This document shows, one piece after another, positions 24,097 through 37,131 of a stretch of 64,000 nt of DNA (position 1 is its first letter; the number at the start of each line of letters is the position of its first letter). Below the pieces are notes generated by a model. That model was given only the letters and a program-made list of their open reading frames with translations. It did not search any database and was not told the DNA's origin. Source of the stretch: Costus lasius (taxonomy: Eukaryota > Streptophyta > Magnoliopsida > Zingiberales > Costaceae); contig CM050453.2 in the NCBI GenBank assembly GCA_027563935.2, forward strand, positions 66,262,018 through 66,326,017, written 5' to 3'. Made by a program: the position numbers and the translations under genes.

Positions 24097-24217
24097 GCTG
24101 GACTGCCCAGATGAAGGGGAATCGCACGGGTTGGCGATCGGCAGTGACTGCCTACCAGAAACTAGTGCTTGTACTCTCTGTGCATCTTATCTCGCCTGAG
24201 CGGGACGCGGAGACCAA

Positions 24218-24378
24218 GTATGAAATCTGGATCCCATCTCACTAAAAGAGTTCTACTCTTTCGGGCTTTTTTGCTGGATTTTTCACGCCTGATAAAATAG
24301 TGAGAAAAAGAATCTTTCTTAAGTCCTGATTGATTCTTATACATTGATACTGACCTTGCTGTTCTTGTATTGTTGTAG
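24218..24378 (+). other. Candidate leader intron ending 21 nt before gag
   Basis: A donor-like AA|GTATGA at 24218, a branch-like TACTGAC at 24348-24354 and a U-rich stretch ending in TTGTAG at 24378 bound 161 nt. The same signals are kept in P0 (40421-40579), M1 (32390-32232), M3 (49288-49128) and M2 (57291-57132). No transcript evidence is available here. Confidence 0.42.
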
Positions 24379-24399
24379 ATACCTGCAGCAACGAACACC

Positions 24400-27300
24400 A
24401 TGAACTTCAATGTGCGATCCCTACTGGAAAGGGAGAAGTTTGGTGGGCCGAACTTCTCTGACTGGTTTGGACACCTTAAGATCGTTCTTAAGGCAGAGAG
24501 GAAACTGTATGTCCTCGAGACGGCGATACCGCCGCAGCCCGCTCCGAACGCCGCAAGGGCGGTTCGGGAAGCCTATGAAAAGCACGTCAATGATAGCATT
24601 GATGTCGCTTGCCTGATGCTAGCGTCTATGACGCCACCGCTGCAGCGTCAGCATGAGGATATGTCTGCTATAGACATGATAGCGAACCTCAAGATGCTGT
24701 ATGCTGCACAGGCGAGGACTGAACGCTATAATTTGACAAAGCTCTTCTTTCAGAGCAAACTGGCTGAAGGGAGCCCAGTGGGAGCTCACGTGCTCAAGAT
24801 GATTGGGCACAAGGAGGCTCTAGAGAAACTGGGGCATACCATCAACCAGGAGCTTGCTGTGGACATTATTCTGCAGTCTCTCCCGCCTTCATTCGACGCG
24901 TTCATTATTAATTTTAATATGAACAAAATCGATTGTACTCCGGCAGAGCTGCTGAATATGCTCTTGACCACTGAGGAGACTCTGAAGGGTAAGCCTTCAA
25001 CCTCTGTCTTGATGGTTCCTTCTAGGAACAAGAAGAAGGGGAAGAAGGGCAAGGCCCCTGTCAAGAGTTACAGCAAGGCTCTGAAGCAGAAGGTCAAGCG
25101 GTCTAAGGAATACAGGTGTTTCCACTGTGGCCAGCTGGGTCACTGGAAAAAGGACTGTAAAGCGCTCCAAGGAGATAAGAGGGGAAGCTTTGCTTCTGGC
25201 TCAGGTATATTCGTGACTGAGGTCATGTTTTCTTCTTCTGTATCATGGGTGTTGGACACTGCATGTGGAGTTCACATTTGTTCAAATGTACAGGAACTCA
25301 AGAGAAGAAGGCAGGTGGGACAGCATGAGGTGGACCTACGAGTTGGAAACGGGGCACGGGTTGCTGCTGTTGCTGTAGGAGACTACTTTATTTCTTTACC
25401 ATCTGGACTTGTATTGGAACTAAACAGTTGTTACTTTGTTCCCAGTATAACTAAAAAATATTATCTCCATTCCTGCTCTTGTCAGGAAGGGGTTTTCCTT
25501 TGAATGCAATATTTCAAAGTGTATTTTGTCTTATGATAATATTGTTTATGCAACTGGTTCAATTAACAATGGGTTATTCATGTTGGACATGGAATGTTCA
25601 ATACAGCAAATTGATATTAAGAAAGCCAAGTATGCTGATGACAGCACCTTGCTATGGCATAGTCGTTTAGGCCATAATAACGAGAAACGCATTAAGCGGT
25701 TGCATGAAAATGGACTGCTGGGATCATTCTCCTATAAGGAGATTGATACATGCAAAGCTTGTTTGATGGGTAAAATGACGAAGTCACCTTTTCCTCACAA
25801 AGGTCAAAGGGCTTCAGGTTTACTTGACCTTATACACAGTGATGTGTGTGGGCCATTTAGTAAACATGCCAGAGGTGGCTATCAGTACTTCATTACCTTT
25901 ACTGATGATTTCAGTAGATATGGTTATGTCTATCTGATGAGACATAAAAGTGAATCTTTTGACAAGTTCAAAGAGTTCAAAAATGAAGTACAGAATCAGC
26001 TAGGCCGAAGTATCAAGGCACTTCGTTCTGATCGAGGTGGTGAATACCTAAGTCGAGAATTTACTGACTATCTAAAGGAGTGTGGGATTATCTCACAGCT
26101 CACTCCGCCAGGAACACCGCAATGGAATGGTGTGTCCGAAAGGAGAAATAGAACCCTACTTGATATGGTTCGTTCTATGATGAGTCAGGCTACTCTTCCA
26201 TATTCCTTTTGGGGTTTTGCACTGGAAACAGCTGCAAAGGTACTAAACCAAGTGCCATCCAAGGCAGTTTCAAAGACGCCATATGAGTTATGGTATGGGA
26301 AACAGCCGAGCTTGACATTTATCAGGATCTGGGGCTGCGAGGCTTATGTCAAAAAGCTCGCCTCTGGGAAACTAGAGAGCAGATCTGACAAATGTATCTT
26401 TGTCGGTTACCCTAAGGAAACTAAGGGTTATTATTTCGTCGATCCCAAGGAGAACAAGGTTTTTGTTGCTCGGACGGCCATATTTCTTGAGAAGGAGTTT
26501 CTTCTGCAAGAGGCCAGTGGGAGAGAAATAAAACTGGATGAGAATCCAGAGGAAGGACAAAGTGCTCAAGCAGAGTTGGATGAGCCTGAGCCGGTAGAAC
26601 AGGTTATTGAACAACCTGAGGCTCAGATATCACGGGAACCGTGAAGATCGGGTAGGATCCGTCGACAGCCTGAGCGCTATGACGGAGTCTACATCATTAA
26701 CAATGATGAACCCCTCACTTATGCGGATGCGGTCGGTGGACCGGAGTCAGCGAGATGGCTTGAAGCTATGCGCACCGAGATGGACTCCATGTCAGATAAC
26801 CAAGTCTGGGATTTGGTTGATCCGCCTCCGGGAGTTATCCCTATAGGCTGTAAATGGATCTTCAAGAAGAAGATTGACATGGATGGTAACGTGGTTACCT
26901 ATAAAGGCAGGCTAGTTGCGAAAGGTTTCAAACAAATCTACGGGATAGATTATGATGAAACTTTCTCACCTGTAGCCATGTTTAAGTCTATTCGGATTCT
27001 TTTCGCGATAGCTGCATATTATGATTATGAGATTTGGCAGATGGATGTGAAAACAGCTTTCCTTAATGGAAATCTGGATGAGGATGTGTATATGACACAA
27101 CCAGAAGGTTTCACTAATCCAGCAGATCGTCATAAGATATGCAAGTTAAAGAAGTCTATTTATGGACTTAAACAAGCATCAAGAAGCTGGAATATTCGTT
27201 TTGATGAATCAGTCACTGAATTTGGTTTCATCAAGAACGAAGATGACCCGTGTGTATATAAGAGGTTTAGTGGGAGCGTGATTACTTTCCTAGTCCTCTA

Positions 27301-28282
27301 CGTCGATGACATCTTGATCATTGGAAATGATATTCCTGAAATGCATGCTGTTAAAGCATGGCTAAGGAAATGTTTCCAGATGAAAGATCTAGGAGAAGCA
27401 GCCTATGTGTTAGGTGTGAAGATCTACAGGGATAGATCTAAGAGGCTTCTCGGGCTGTGCCAGAGTACTTACATCGAAAAGGTCCTGGAGAGATTTCATT
27501 TAGAGAATTCTAAACGAGGATATCTTCCAGTCAGACATGGTCTGAATCTTTCGAAGAGTCAGTGTCCACAAACACAGACTGAGAAAGATGAAATGGACAA
27601 TACGCCTTATGCTTCGGCTATTGGTTCCATTATGTATGCGATGTTGTGTACTCGCCCAGACGTTGCTTACGGGTTAAGCGTAACCAGTCGTTTCCAAAGT
27701 AATCTAGGTGTGGCGCACTAGATTGCAGTCAAGAACATCTTAAAATATCTGCGGAGGACCAAAGATATGTTCTTGATATATGGTGGTCAGGAAGAACTCA
27801 GTATTGAAGGATATACTGACGCTTCGTTCCAGTCTGACCAGGATGATTTCCGATCGCAATCAGGCTATGTTTTTAGCTTGAATGGAGGTGCAGTGGTGTG
27901 GAAAAGTTTCAAACAGTCAACTGTTGCTGATTCTACAACAGAAGCCGAGTATGTTGCAGCCTCGGAAGCATCCAAGGAGGCAGTGTGGATTCGTAAGTTC
28001 GTGAGAGAACTTGGTGTCATTCCTTCGAGTGCAGATCCTTTGGTTATCTTTTGTGATAACACTGGAGCAATCGCACAAGCAAAGGAACCACGGTCGCACC
28101 AGAAGTCCAAGCACATACAGAGACGGTTTCACTTGATCCGGGAGATCATTGATCGTGGCGAGATCAAAATTTGCAAGGTACATACAGATGACAATCTGGC
28201 AGACCCGCTTACCAAGCCTCTGGCGCAGCAGAAGCATGAGAAGCACTGTAATAATATGGGTTTGAGATTTCTCAACCATTAG
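24400..28282 (+). pseudogene. P1 gag-pol, one frameshift and two stops
   Basis: The frame starts at ATG 24400 after AACACC and ends with TAG at 28280-28282, 3883 nt, one more than M3. Gag leads to a CCHC knuckle (CFHCGQLGHWKKDC), then a protease with LDTACG. In the run of A at 25453-25458 there are six A where siblings have five, shifting the frame before integrase. After that come the HHCC finger, integrase core (SDVCG, SDRGGEY, SERRNRT), TGA at 26642-26644 (siblings CGA), RT with YVDD, TAG at 27719-27721 (siblings TGG) and RNase H. No full polyprotein can be made; domains themselves look well kept. Confidence 0.95.
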
Positions 28283-28290
28283 ATTAAGTG

Positions 28291-28302
28291 CAAGTGGGAG
28301 AT
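28291..28302 (+). other. P1 polypurine tract
   Basis: CAAGTGGGAGAT directly precedes the 3' LTR. The same tract flanks the 3' LTRs of M1 (19230), M2 (42487) and M3 (45205) on the minus strand. Confidence 0.85.
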
Positions 28303-29976
28303 TGTTGGGGTATGCCCTTAAGGCTAATGTTTGAGGCCTGTGGGAATGTATCAGTATCATGTAATAAACTCTTATGTTTATAAAGGCATGGTTGTTATTC
28401 AGTTAGCTACATTGTCTGCTGCAATATATGTTCTTCTGAATAATGTCTCAAAGCTGTTCAGCTGGGCTGACATGCTATTAAGTCCTTAGTCGATGTATCT
28501 TGGTGAACATGAGACAGCCTTGATATGGTTAAGACTAATATGTGTTCTAATCTTATAGGATGCTTCGAGCATGGAATAAGATGTAGACTCATGGGTACAT
28601 GGGATGTACTGGACAAACCCTACTAGGATGTTCAATTGTTTGTCACAATGTGAATATTCCTTGATTATGACAAGTGGCACATTTCCTCTGACTTGAGATC
28701 ACTTGTGTTTTCTAAATGATGATTGTCATTGTTTTGAGATAGTTCAATATCGTTTGAAACATAATGATTATAGACTATCTTGGATGGTGAGCTTGAGTCA
28801 GGTTAGAGCATTAGAGATAGACAAAGGATTGCCGTCTCCTTGTTTAAGGAGTGTGATGTTCTAAAGGGGCCCCCTGGATGAGATGATTGAGAAAAGTGTA
28901 TGGCCATACCCAGGTGACAGTGTTCATCTGATCTAATCATGCTCATCATATTGGAGTTACGAGCTTGACAGGCTTGTCCAATAAGAACATCCAGTGGCAA
29001 AGGAAATATGCATGCCTTGTGAATTGATTCACACTTGTGCTGTTTTTGGGTGTAGTCTTGGAAGACTCTTTCCTTTATATCGGGAGACAGTGATGTGTTG
29101 CTAGATACCTCTCACTGGTCGTGATAACGTGAGTTATCATTACCGACGCTTAAAGGAAACCCTCAGGGTCGCACAATTTGATGATATGGCTTACTTAAGT
29201 CAGATCGTGTGGACTGAATTGTTCGGGTTCAGTTTAAAGGGATTTAATCTCTGATTGTAAGTGAGATCTGGTCTGATCATGTTTGATTGATTAGGGCTTG
29301 AGATCGGTAAGCTTCGATCGAGAGAACGGATGCTAGATCGGTCAGATCAGAAGCATCAAGAGATCGACGGTCAGATCAAGCACCTTAGGGTTTTTAATGT
29401 GATCTGGACTAATTGCTTGGGTTATTTGGTTTATAGACCAGACCGAATTGAACCGGCTCTAGATGTGAGCGCTTGGTTCAAAGTAATGAGGAAAATGCGA
29501 TTGGTTCATGTGGGCATGAACACATGATCGCATGTAAGAGAGGTTGGCTATTTTTAGCAACCACGCCCCCCATGTTTACATGGAGCGCATCTCTTGTTGC
29601 CTCAACCTCTAATTCTCGTCGCTCTCTCTCGTAAGAGACTTCTCTTTCACGTCTTGGAGACTCGAGAATCAAGCAAGGAAAGGCGATCTTCTTCCCTTCT
29701 CACGCGATCAAAGACACCTAGGAATCTTGCTAGCACAAGATATTCCGTAGGGAGTAGGCGCATCCTCATCTTGTGTGCGCGTCCTAAGGAGGAAATCTTC
29801 GTTGCTTTCTATCTTCCAAGGCGCCATCTTTAAATGGCATTGGTATGAATCGCATCTCCTTCTTTCATGTTTTTAAAGGTTGATCATATATTGCATGTTT
29901 TCGATACTTGAATCCGCTGCCTATCGAGTTTGCGCCAACTAGGGTTTCGCCCCCCTCTAGAAAGGGGTTCCCTTCA
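28303..29976 (+). repeat. P1 3' LTR (1674 bp)
   Basis: Same length as the 5' LTR and three differences. It ends CCCTTCA at 29976 and is followed by the second ATCTG target copy and M1 pol sequence. Confidence 0.95.
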
Positions 29977-29981
29977 ATCTG

Positions 29982-32210
29982 AGCCTCAGGTTGTTCAATA
30001 ACCTGTTCCACCGGCTCAGGCTCATCCAACTGTGCTTGACTACTTTGTCCTTCCTCTGGATTCTCATCCAGCATTATTTCTCTCCCACTGGCCTCTTGCA
30101 GAAGAAACTCCTTCTCAAGAAATATGGCCGTCCGAGCAACAAATACCTTGTTCTCTTTGGGATCGTAGAAATAATAACCCTTAGTTTCCTTAGGGTAACC
30201 GACAAAGATACATTTGTCAGATCTGCACTCTAGTTTCCCAGAGGCGAGCTTTTTGACATAAGCCTCGCAGCCCCAGATCCTGATAAATGTCAAGCTCGGC
30301 TGTTTCCCATACCATAACTCATATGGCGTCTTTGAAACTGCCTTGGATGGCACTTGGTTTAGTACCTTTGCAGCTGTTTCCAGTGCAAAACCCCAAAAGG
30401 AATATGGAAGAGTAGCCTGACTCATCATAGAACGAACCATATCAAGTAGGGTTCTATTTCTCCTTTCGGACACACCATTCCATTGCGGTGTTCCTGGCGG
30501 AGTGAGCTGTGAGATAATCCCACACTCCTTTAGATAGTCAGTAAATTCTCGACTTAGGTATTCACCACCTCGATCAGAACGAAGTGCCTTGATACTTCGG
30601 CCTAGCTGATTCTGTACTTCATTCTTGAACTCTTTGAACTTGTCAAAAGATTCACTTTTATGTCTCATCAAATAGACATACCCATACCTACTGAAATCAT
30701 CAGTAAAGGTAATGAAGTACTGATAGCCACCTCTGGCATGTTTACTAAATGGCCCACACACATCACTGTGTATAAGGTCAAGTAAACCTGAAGCCCTTTG
30801 ACCTTTGTTAGAAAAAGGTGACTTCATCATTTTACCCATTAAACAAGCTTTACATGTATCAATCTCCTCATAGGAGAATGATCCCAGCAGTCCATGATCA
30901 TGCAACCGCTTAATGCGTTTCTTGTTAATATGGCCTAAACGACTATGCCATAGCAAGGTGCTGTCATCAGCATACTTGGCTTTCTTAATATCAATCTGCT
31001 GTATAGAACATTCCATGTCCAACATGAATAACCCATTATTAATTGAACCAATAGCATAAACTATATTATCAAGAGATAAAACACACTTTGAAATATTGCA
31101 TTCAAAGGAAAATCCCTTCCTGACAAGAGCAGGAATGGAGATAATATTCTTAGTAATGCTGGGAACAAAGTAATAACTGTTTAGTTCTAATACAAGCCCA
31201 GATGGAAAAGAGATGAAATAGTCTCCTACAGCAACAGCAGCAACCCGTGCCCTGTTTCCAACTCGTAGGTGCACCTCATACTGTCCCACCTGTCTTCTTC
31301 TCTTGAGTTCCTGTACATTTGAACAAATGTGAACTCCACATGCAGTGTCCAACACCCATGATATAGAAGAAGATGAAACCATGACTTCCGTCACGTATAT
31401 ACCTGAGCCAGAAGCGAAGCTTCCCCTCTTATCTCCTTGGAGCGCTTTACAGTCCTTTTTCCAGTGACCCAGCTGGCCACAATGGAAACACCTGTATTCC
31501 TTTGACCGCTTAACTTTTTGTTTCAGAGCCTTACTGTAACTCTTGACAGGGGCCTTGCCCTTCTTCCCCTTCTTCTTGTTGTTCCTAGAAGGAACCATTA
31601 AGACAGAGGTCGAAGGCTTTCCCTTCAGAGTCTCCTCAGTAGTCAAGAGCATATTCAGTAGCTCTGCCGGAGTACAATCGATTTTGTTCATATTAAAGTT
31701 AATAATGAATGCATCGAAAGAGGGCGGGAGAGACTGCAGAATAATGTCTACAGCAAGCTCCTGCTTGATGGTATGCCCCAGTTTCTCTAGAGCCTCCTTG
31801 TGCCCAATCATCTTGAGCACGTGAGCTCCCACTGGGCTCCCTTCAGCCAGTTTGCTCTGAAAGAACAGCTTTGTCAGATTATAGCGTTCTGTCCTCGCCT
31901 GTGCAGCATATTGCATCTTGAGGTTTGCTATCATGTCTATAGCAGACATATCCTCATGCTGACGCTGCAGCGGTGGCGTCATAGACGCTAGCATCAGGCA
32001 AGCGACATCAATGCTATCATTGACATGCTTTTCATAAGCTTCCCGAACCGCCCTTGCGGCGTTCGGAGCGGGCTGAGGCGGTATAGCCATCTCGAGGACA
32101 TACAGTTTCCTCTCTGCCTTAAGAACAATCTTAAGGTGTCCGAACCAGTCTGAGAAGTTCGGCCCAGCAAACTTCTCCCTTTCCAGTAGGGATCGCACAT
32201 TGAAGCTCAT
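29982..32210 (-). pseudogene. M1 gag-pol, gag to integrase part
   Basis: From ATG at 32208-32210 the frame is open to the P1 junction. It has the UBN2-like gag of copia elements, a lysine-rich stretch, the CCHC knuckle at about residues 240-254, a protease with LDTACG, the GAG-pre-integrase finger (WHSRLGH...CKACLMG) and the integrase core Asp-Asp-Glu. It continues in 20908-19250. The frame had no stop before P1 entered; P1 separates integrase from RT, after Gln-Ile of the linker. The reading of the last residues into P1 LTR is an artefact. Confidence 0.94.
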
Positions 32211-33596
32211 GGTGTTCGTTGCTGCAGGTATCTACAACAATGCAAGAACAACAAGGTCAGTATCAATGTTAAGAATCAATCAGGACTTAAGAAAGATTCT
32301 TTTTCTCACTATTTTATCTGGCTGAAAAATCCAGCAAAACAGCCCGAAAGAGTAGAACTCTTTTAGTGAGATGGGATCCAGATTTCATACTTGGTCTCCG
32401 CGTCCCGCTCAGGCGAGATAAGATGCACAGAGAGTACAAGCACTAATCTCTGGTAGGCTGTCCCAGCCAATCGCCAACCCGTGCGATTCCCCTTCATCTG
32501 GGCAATCCAGCAGACTGTGCCAACTGAGTTGGTACAACACAGTCTCTGACCCCACAGATGGCTGCCTCCATGCGCTACCATATGCGCCACATATGTAGCC
32601 TACATGGTCAAGCTGACCCGACCTACTCCCTGGACCACCACGTGCTATGCTGAGCAACGAGAAGCGATAAATCCCTTCTCTGTAACACGCAGGTGTAATC
32701 CCGCACCGTCTGAAGATAGATGGACGTGCCCACTGAGTGGGTACAACACGGCTCCAACGATAATCAGAACAGTGAGGTTTCGCGTCAGAAGGCTTATGAG
32801 CTTGATATTTAAGCGTTGGATTTTAACGGTCTTTTATCTTCTTCACTATCATGCAATTCCTATGGTGATAGCAGAAGATAAATAAATCATGCTGTTCTAC
32901 ATATTTAAACAATAAAAGAAAGCATGAATCTTATGTGGTAAAAGCCCATAGCCTAAGTAAGACCTTAAGATACTTAAGTCTTCACTTGCTTTTCTTCATG
33001 GGACTTTAGCTGCTCATCTGGCCCAAACCAGGGCCCAAGCGCCTTCTGCAGCTCAGGTGCGCCCACCAGGGAAAATGCGCCTGGTCCCAGAGTCGAACCC
33101 TGGACCTCCCACCTGGTCAAGCCTCTGCTGCATGCGCCTCTGCCAAGTGTGCTCTGTGCTCTTGTCTGATTAATTTACAAATTAATCTATCTAGACAAGA
33201 TTGACACGCAGGTCAATTACATTTTATAAATTAAATACAATGTGATACGCAGATCACAATAATTAATTTACAACTTTTAAAGTCCAGGCACGCAGGCCCC
33301 AGCACAGCACACATTTAATATGGGCAGCCCACATAAGAATAAATAAACAAACATAGGCATCATCCAAGATGTGATCCAGTCAAGAAAATTAAATTTTTTG
33401 AAAAACCCCATAGGCATCAATTTTAATTTCCTTATTTGCCTTACAACCTTACAACGGTCCATTACTAGGGATCCACTCATCCAACCTAGTCAGATCCACT
33501 GCCCTTGCATGCACCAAGTCCTAACTGACTTGAGTCGACCAAAGGTCAACCATGCATGCGCCAGGGCCGAACAACCCTCATGAGTTCTGGCAAGCG
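32211..33596 (-). other. M1 leader, gag-proximal part
   Basis: Carries the candidate intron (32390-32232), both hairpins (32512-32545, 32725-32750) and the tRNA-like segment. It breaks at the GGTGT duplication (33597-33601) of the solo LTR and continues at 38139. Confidence 0.85.
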
Positions 33597-34284
33597 GGTG
33601 TTGCAGGGTACCCCTTTCATGAGGGGTGCGAAACCCTAAAGTGGCGCAACATGATAGGCAGCGGATTCAAGGGTCGAAGAGCATGCATTATATGATCAAC
33701 TTTCGAAAACATGAATAGAGAAGATGCGATTCATACCATAGCCATTTCAAGATGGCGCCTTGGAAGCAAGAGAACAACGAAGGTCTCCTCCAAATCGTCA
33801 CACACAAGATGAGCGACGGCTTGCTTCTTGTCATCCCCTGTGCTAGCAAGGATCGTCCAAGATGTCTTTGATCGAAAGGAAAGGGATGGAGATATCGATC
33901 TCTCTTGGCCGAATCTTCCTCTATGCTTCAAGTTGTCGCCGCACACCAAAAGGTGTCAAGAGGAATGAGTTTTTTTTTTTAGTGACGAGAATAGAGAACC
34001 CTCTATTCGAACGTGAGCCATCTCCAAGTGGAGATCATGGTTACTAAAAATAGCAACCACTCATCGCTCCAATGTTCACGCCAAGTGAACATGTCGCCAC
34101 GCCTTGAACCATGCGCTCATTTCATGAGCTGGTTCAATTTGGTTCGGTTTAAGAACCAATCAAGCCAGGCAATCAAGTCTAGATCTCAAATAAACCCTAA
34201 GGCTCCAGATCTAACCGTTGATCTCTTGATGCTTCTGATCTCACCGATCTAGCATCTATTCTCTCGATCGAAGCTTACCGATCT

Positions 34285-37131
34285 TGTCACATCCCGTTAT
34301 CTTAACCCCAAACAAGCAACACAAATCATGAAAGAAACAGGATGTTATCATACAAGATCGATACATATGCTAGGTAAAACCCCGTTCAGGAAACCCGATC
34401 TGAAAATTTCGAAAATCCATACATATAAATCTCCACAAAAACACAATTTCATAAAGGTACCTGCCACCACGCATTACTTGCACTAGACATATGCAAGTTA
34501 CAGGTATATCAAAACCGATTACAAAGAATACACCACAAACCGAATTTCAAAGCAAATCACAAAATCGATTTTTATAAACTCATACCAAACACCGAAACCA
34601 GGCTGAAGCCCGCGGTGACACAAAAATCACACTCATTAAACAGCCACAATCTGACATCACAAGTTCACATAGTTCACATGGTTCACATAGCTCATATCAT
34701 TCATATAGTTCGGCCACAACCGGCCCCAAATAATTAAGCACAAAAGTTCTTAAACAGCAAACTAGCGATATCCATGCCAATGCTAACTCAAGAAATGCGC
34801 CCCTGCTCTATGCCTGAAAATAGTGAGGGGTGAGCTACACAGCCCAGTGAGTGGATAGTCTAAATCGACCATCCATAACATACACTCAAAAATATAGACA
34901 GATTATTTTAAAAATCTTTAACAGGAACATTATGTCAACATATAACCACATAAAGAAAACAGAAGTCATATAAACAGTCAGATGTACACACCAACATATA
35001 ACAAACTCAGGTTCTAGAGTTATACTCTAAACCAACTCAGATGTACACACCAACACTTAATTAACCTAGTTGTCCAGCATATTCAGTAGTGACCAATATG
35101 GTCTAACCCGGCTTTGGCCTAAGCACTGGGAGCTGCAAAATCTCGTGCAACACACATAAACATGGACAGTGAGTAGAATCAAGAGGTGGCCCCCGCCAGG
35201 TCACGACGTGGCACTTTGCTCTAAAACACCCCATAAACACATCGATGGATTGTGTGTAGATTCAAGAGGTGGCCCCCGCCGGTTCACGACGTGGCACTTT
35301 GCTCTACGACACCCCATATCACAAAAAGAGAGTGATGACATCAAGAGGTGGCCCCTGTCTGACCAAGACATGGCACTTTGCGTCAAAACCCGTTCTCCCA
35401 AAAGGTTCCTACTGGACAACAGACACATCTTATATCATATTTCATAAAGGTGGACTCCTAAGTGTCAACTAGACTCTAGGATAGTCATCACAAAAATCAT
35501 ATCGGGCAGGCTGAACATCAACCCCCATCACAATAATCATAATAGGCAGGCTGAACATCAACCCCCTCACATATCAAATACAGGGCTGAAATTCAAACCC
35601 TTAACATATCACATAAGGACTATCCTATGAGTACCCGGTTACACTTAGCCATAGTCCTAACCAACACATAACACATAATATTCAAAATTCCCATAATCAC
35701 ATAATTTTCAAAAATCTCATAACCACATAATGTTCACAATTCACATAATCACATAATGTTCACAAATCACATAACAACATAATATTCCAAAAATCACATA
35801 AACACCTAATATTTAAAAATCACATAATTACATAATATTAACAATCATATAATGTAGTGTGGTCCTTAGGTTTCATGCTGATTAGTTCAGTCAAACCTTA
35901 CTAGGTTATCACCCAAATTTCTCAAACAATTTCTCAACATTGCAGTTAACAAGCATCCATAAAAATTAACATAAAACTAAAACATGTAGTCATACAAACT
36001 ATCCATAAAATTAACAAAAACTAAAACATGTATTCATACAAACTATTTTACAAATCTCTACATATAACCCACGGTTAACATAACATATTATCTATTAAAT
36101 TTTACACCTTGAATTAACATGAATTTCATGCTCAAACCATTGGTCTAAAACTTCCGAAATTCCATAAATTAATACCTTAAATTTCATATTACCAATTTTC
36201 GGTTTTCATAAACAATCATCAAGATTATTTCGGTTTACATGGAAATTTAGGTTTTCATGGAAAAATACAATTCGGTTCTCATGAAGAACAATACCCTAAA
36301 TTCAGTTTTCATACCCTAAATACACTTTGCATAATTTCGGTTTTAACATGGTAAATTTTCCAAGAACTCAAGTGTATCATTTAACACAAACACAACCAAA
36401 TTGTTAAATCAATTAAGACATTCCACTCACCTTGAACCGTGAACACCAATAAGAAAAACCCTTCCAAAAATTCGTCTAAGGCTTTGAAAGACGCCACCAA
36501 ACACCAAGGAATGCCGGCCAAAGGAAGAGGAAGAGGAAGAAAGGAATTTCGCCTCCAAGCCTCCAAGAATCGCCCACTTCTTCCTAGCCGTCGCCCAAGT
36601 TTTCTCCCAAGCCAAAATCACCAATTTTCTTTCCCCAATCGTTAAACCCACTAAAAATTCGGTTTTTGAATTTTAAACCCACTAACCAATTAATTCAAAT
36701 AGGGTTTAACCCCTTTAACTAATTAATTCGAATCTTCATTCTAATATCCCATAGTTAACCAATTAATTTAATTAACTTAACCATTAACCATTCACTTAAA
36801 CGAAATCCATTAAGGATTTAATTAACATCCAATAAGGATTTAATTAACCAATAAGGTCTAATTAATTAACCAATAAGCTCTAATTAATTAACTTACAATT
36901 TACAACCCATAAATCCTAATTAATTTATCATGAACAACCAATGATAATTTATCATAAATTAACAGCCAATAATCAAATAAATAATCTCTAGTTAATTTAC
37001 AATAAATTAACAACCAAAAATCTCTAGTTAATTAACTATTAACAACCAATACATAGAAAAATATCACAGTCAATAATTTTAGAAAAAATCAAAATAATGC
37101 TTACCAGGACTTAAGATCCTTGGATCTTACA
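34285..37131 (-). repeat. Solo Tekay-type LTR (2847 bp)
   Basis: Starts TGTCACATCCC and ends GGATCTTACA, like 4942-8247, and is flanked by GATCT at 34280-34284 and 37132-37136. No internal sequence is present. It is shorter than the full LTR by about 460 bp and clearly diverged from it, so it comes from another, probably older, member of that family. The innermost layer of a four-level nest. Confidence 0.94.
35179..35400. repeat. Tandem repeat in the solo Tekay-type LTR, three units
   Basis: Units start TCAAGAGGTGGCCCC at 35179, 35262 and 35341, 79-83 bp apart. They correspond to the four-unit array at 6016-6295, with two units of the GCCAGGTCACGACG kind here against one there. Confidence 0.85.

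Larger units (their letters stand above)
22597..24399 (+). other. P1 leader (about 1.8 kb)
   Basis: The long untranslated stretch between primer site and gag holds, in order, a tRNA-like segment (23468-23530), two related hairpins (23858-23883 and 24063-24096) and a candidate intron (24218-24378). The open frames in it are short and not kept between family members as proteins. Long structured leaders occur in other large plant copia elements. Confidence 0.85.
20909..29976 (+). mobile_element. P1: complete Ty1/copia element (9068 bp) inside M1 pol
   Basis: P1 is flanked by ATCTG at 20904-20908 and 29977-29981. Both LTRs are 1674 bp with three differences seen. It includes primer site, leader, gag-pol, and purine tract. 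It sits opposite to M1, in the integrase-RT linker. The gag-pol frame has a one-base insertion and two premature stops, so P1 is complete in structure but not autonomous. Confidence 0.96.
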
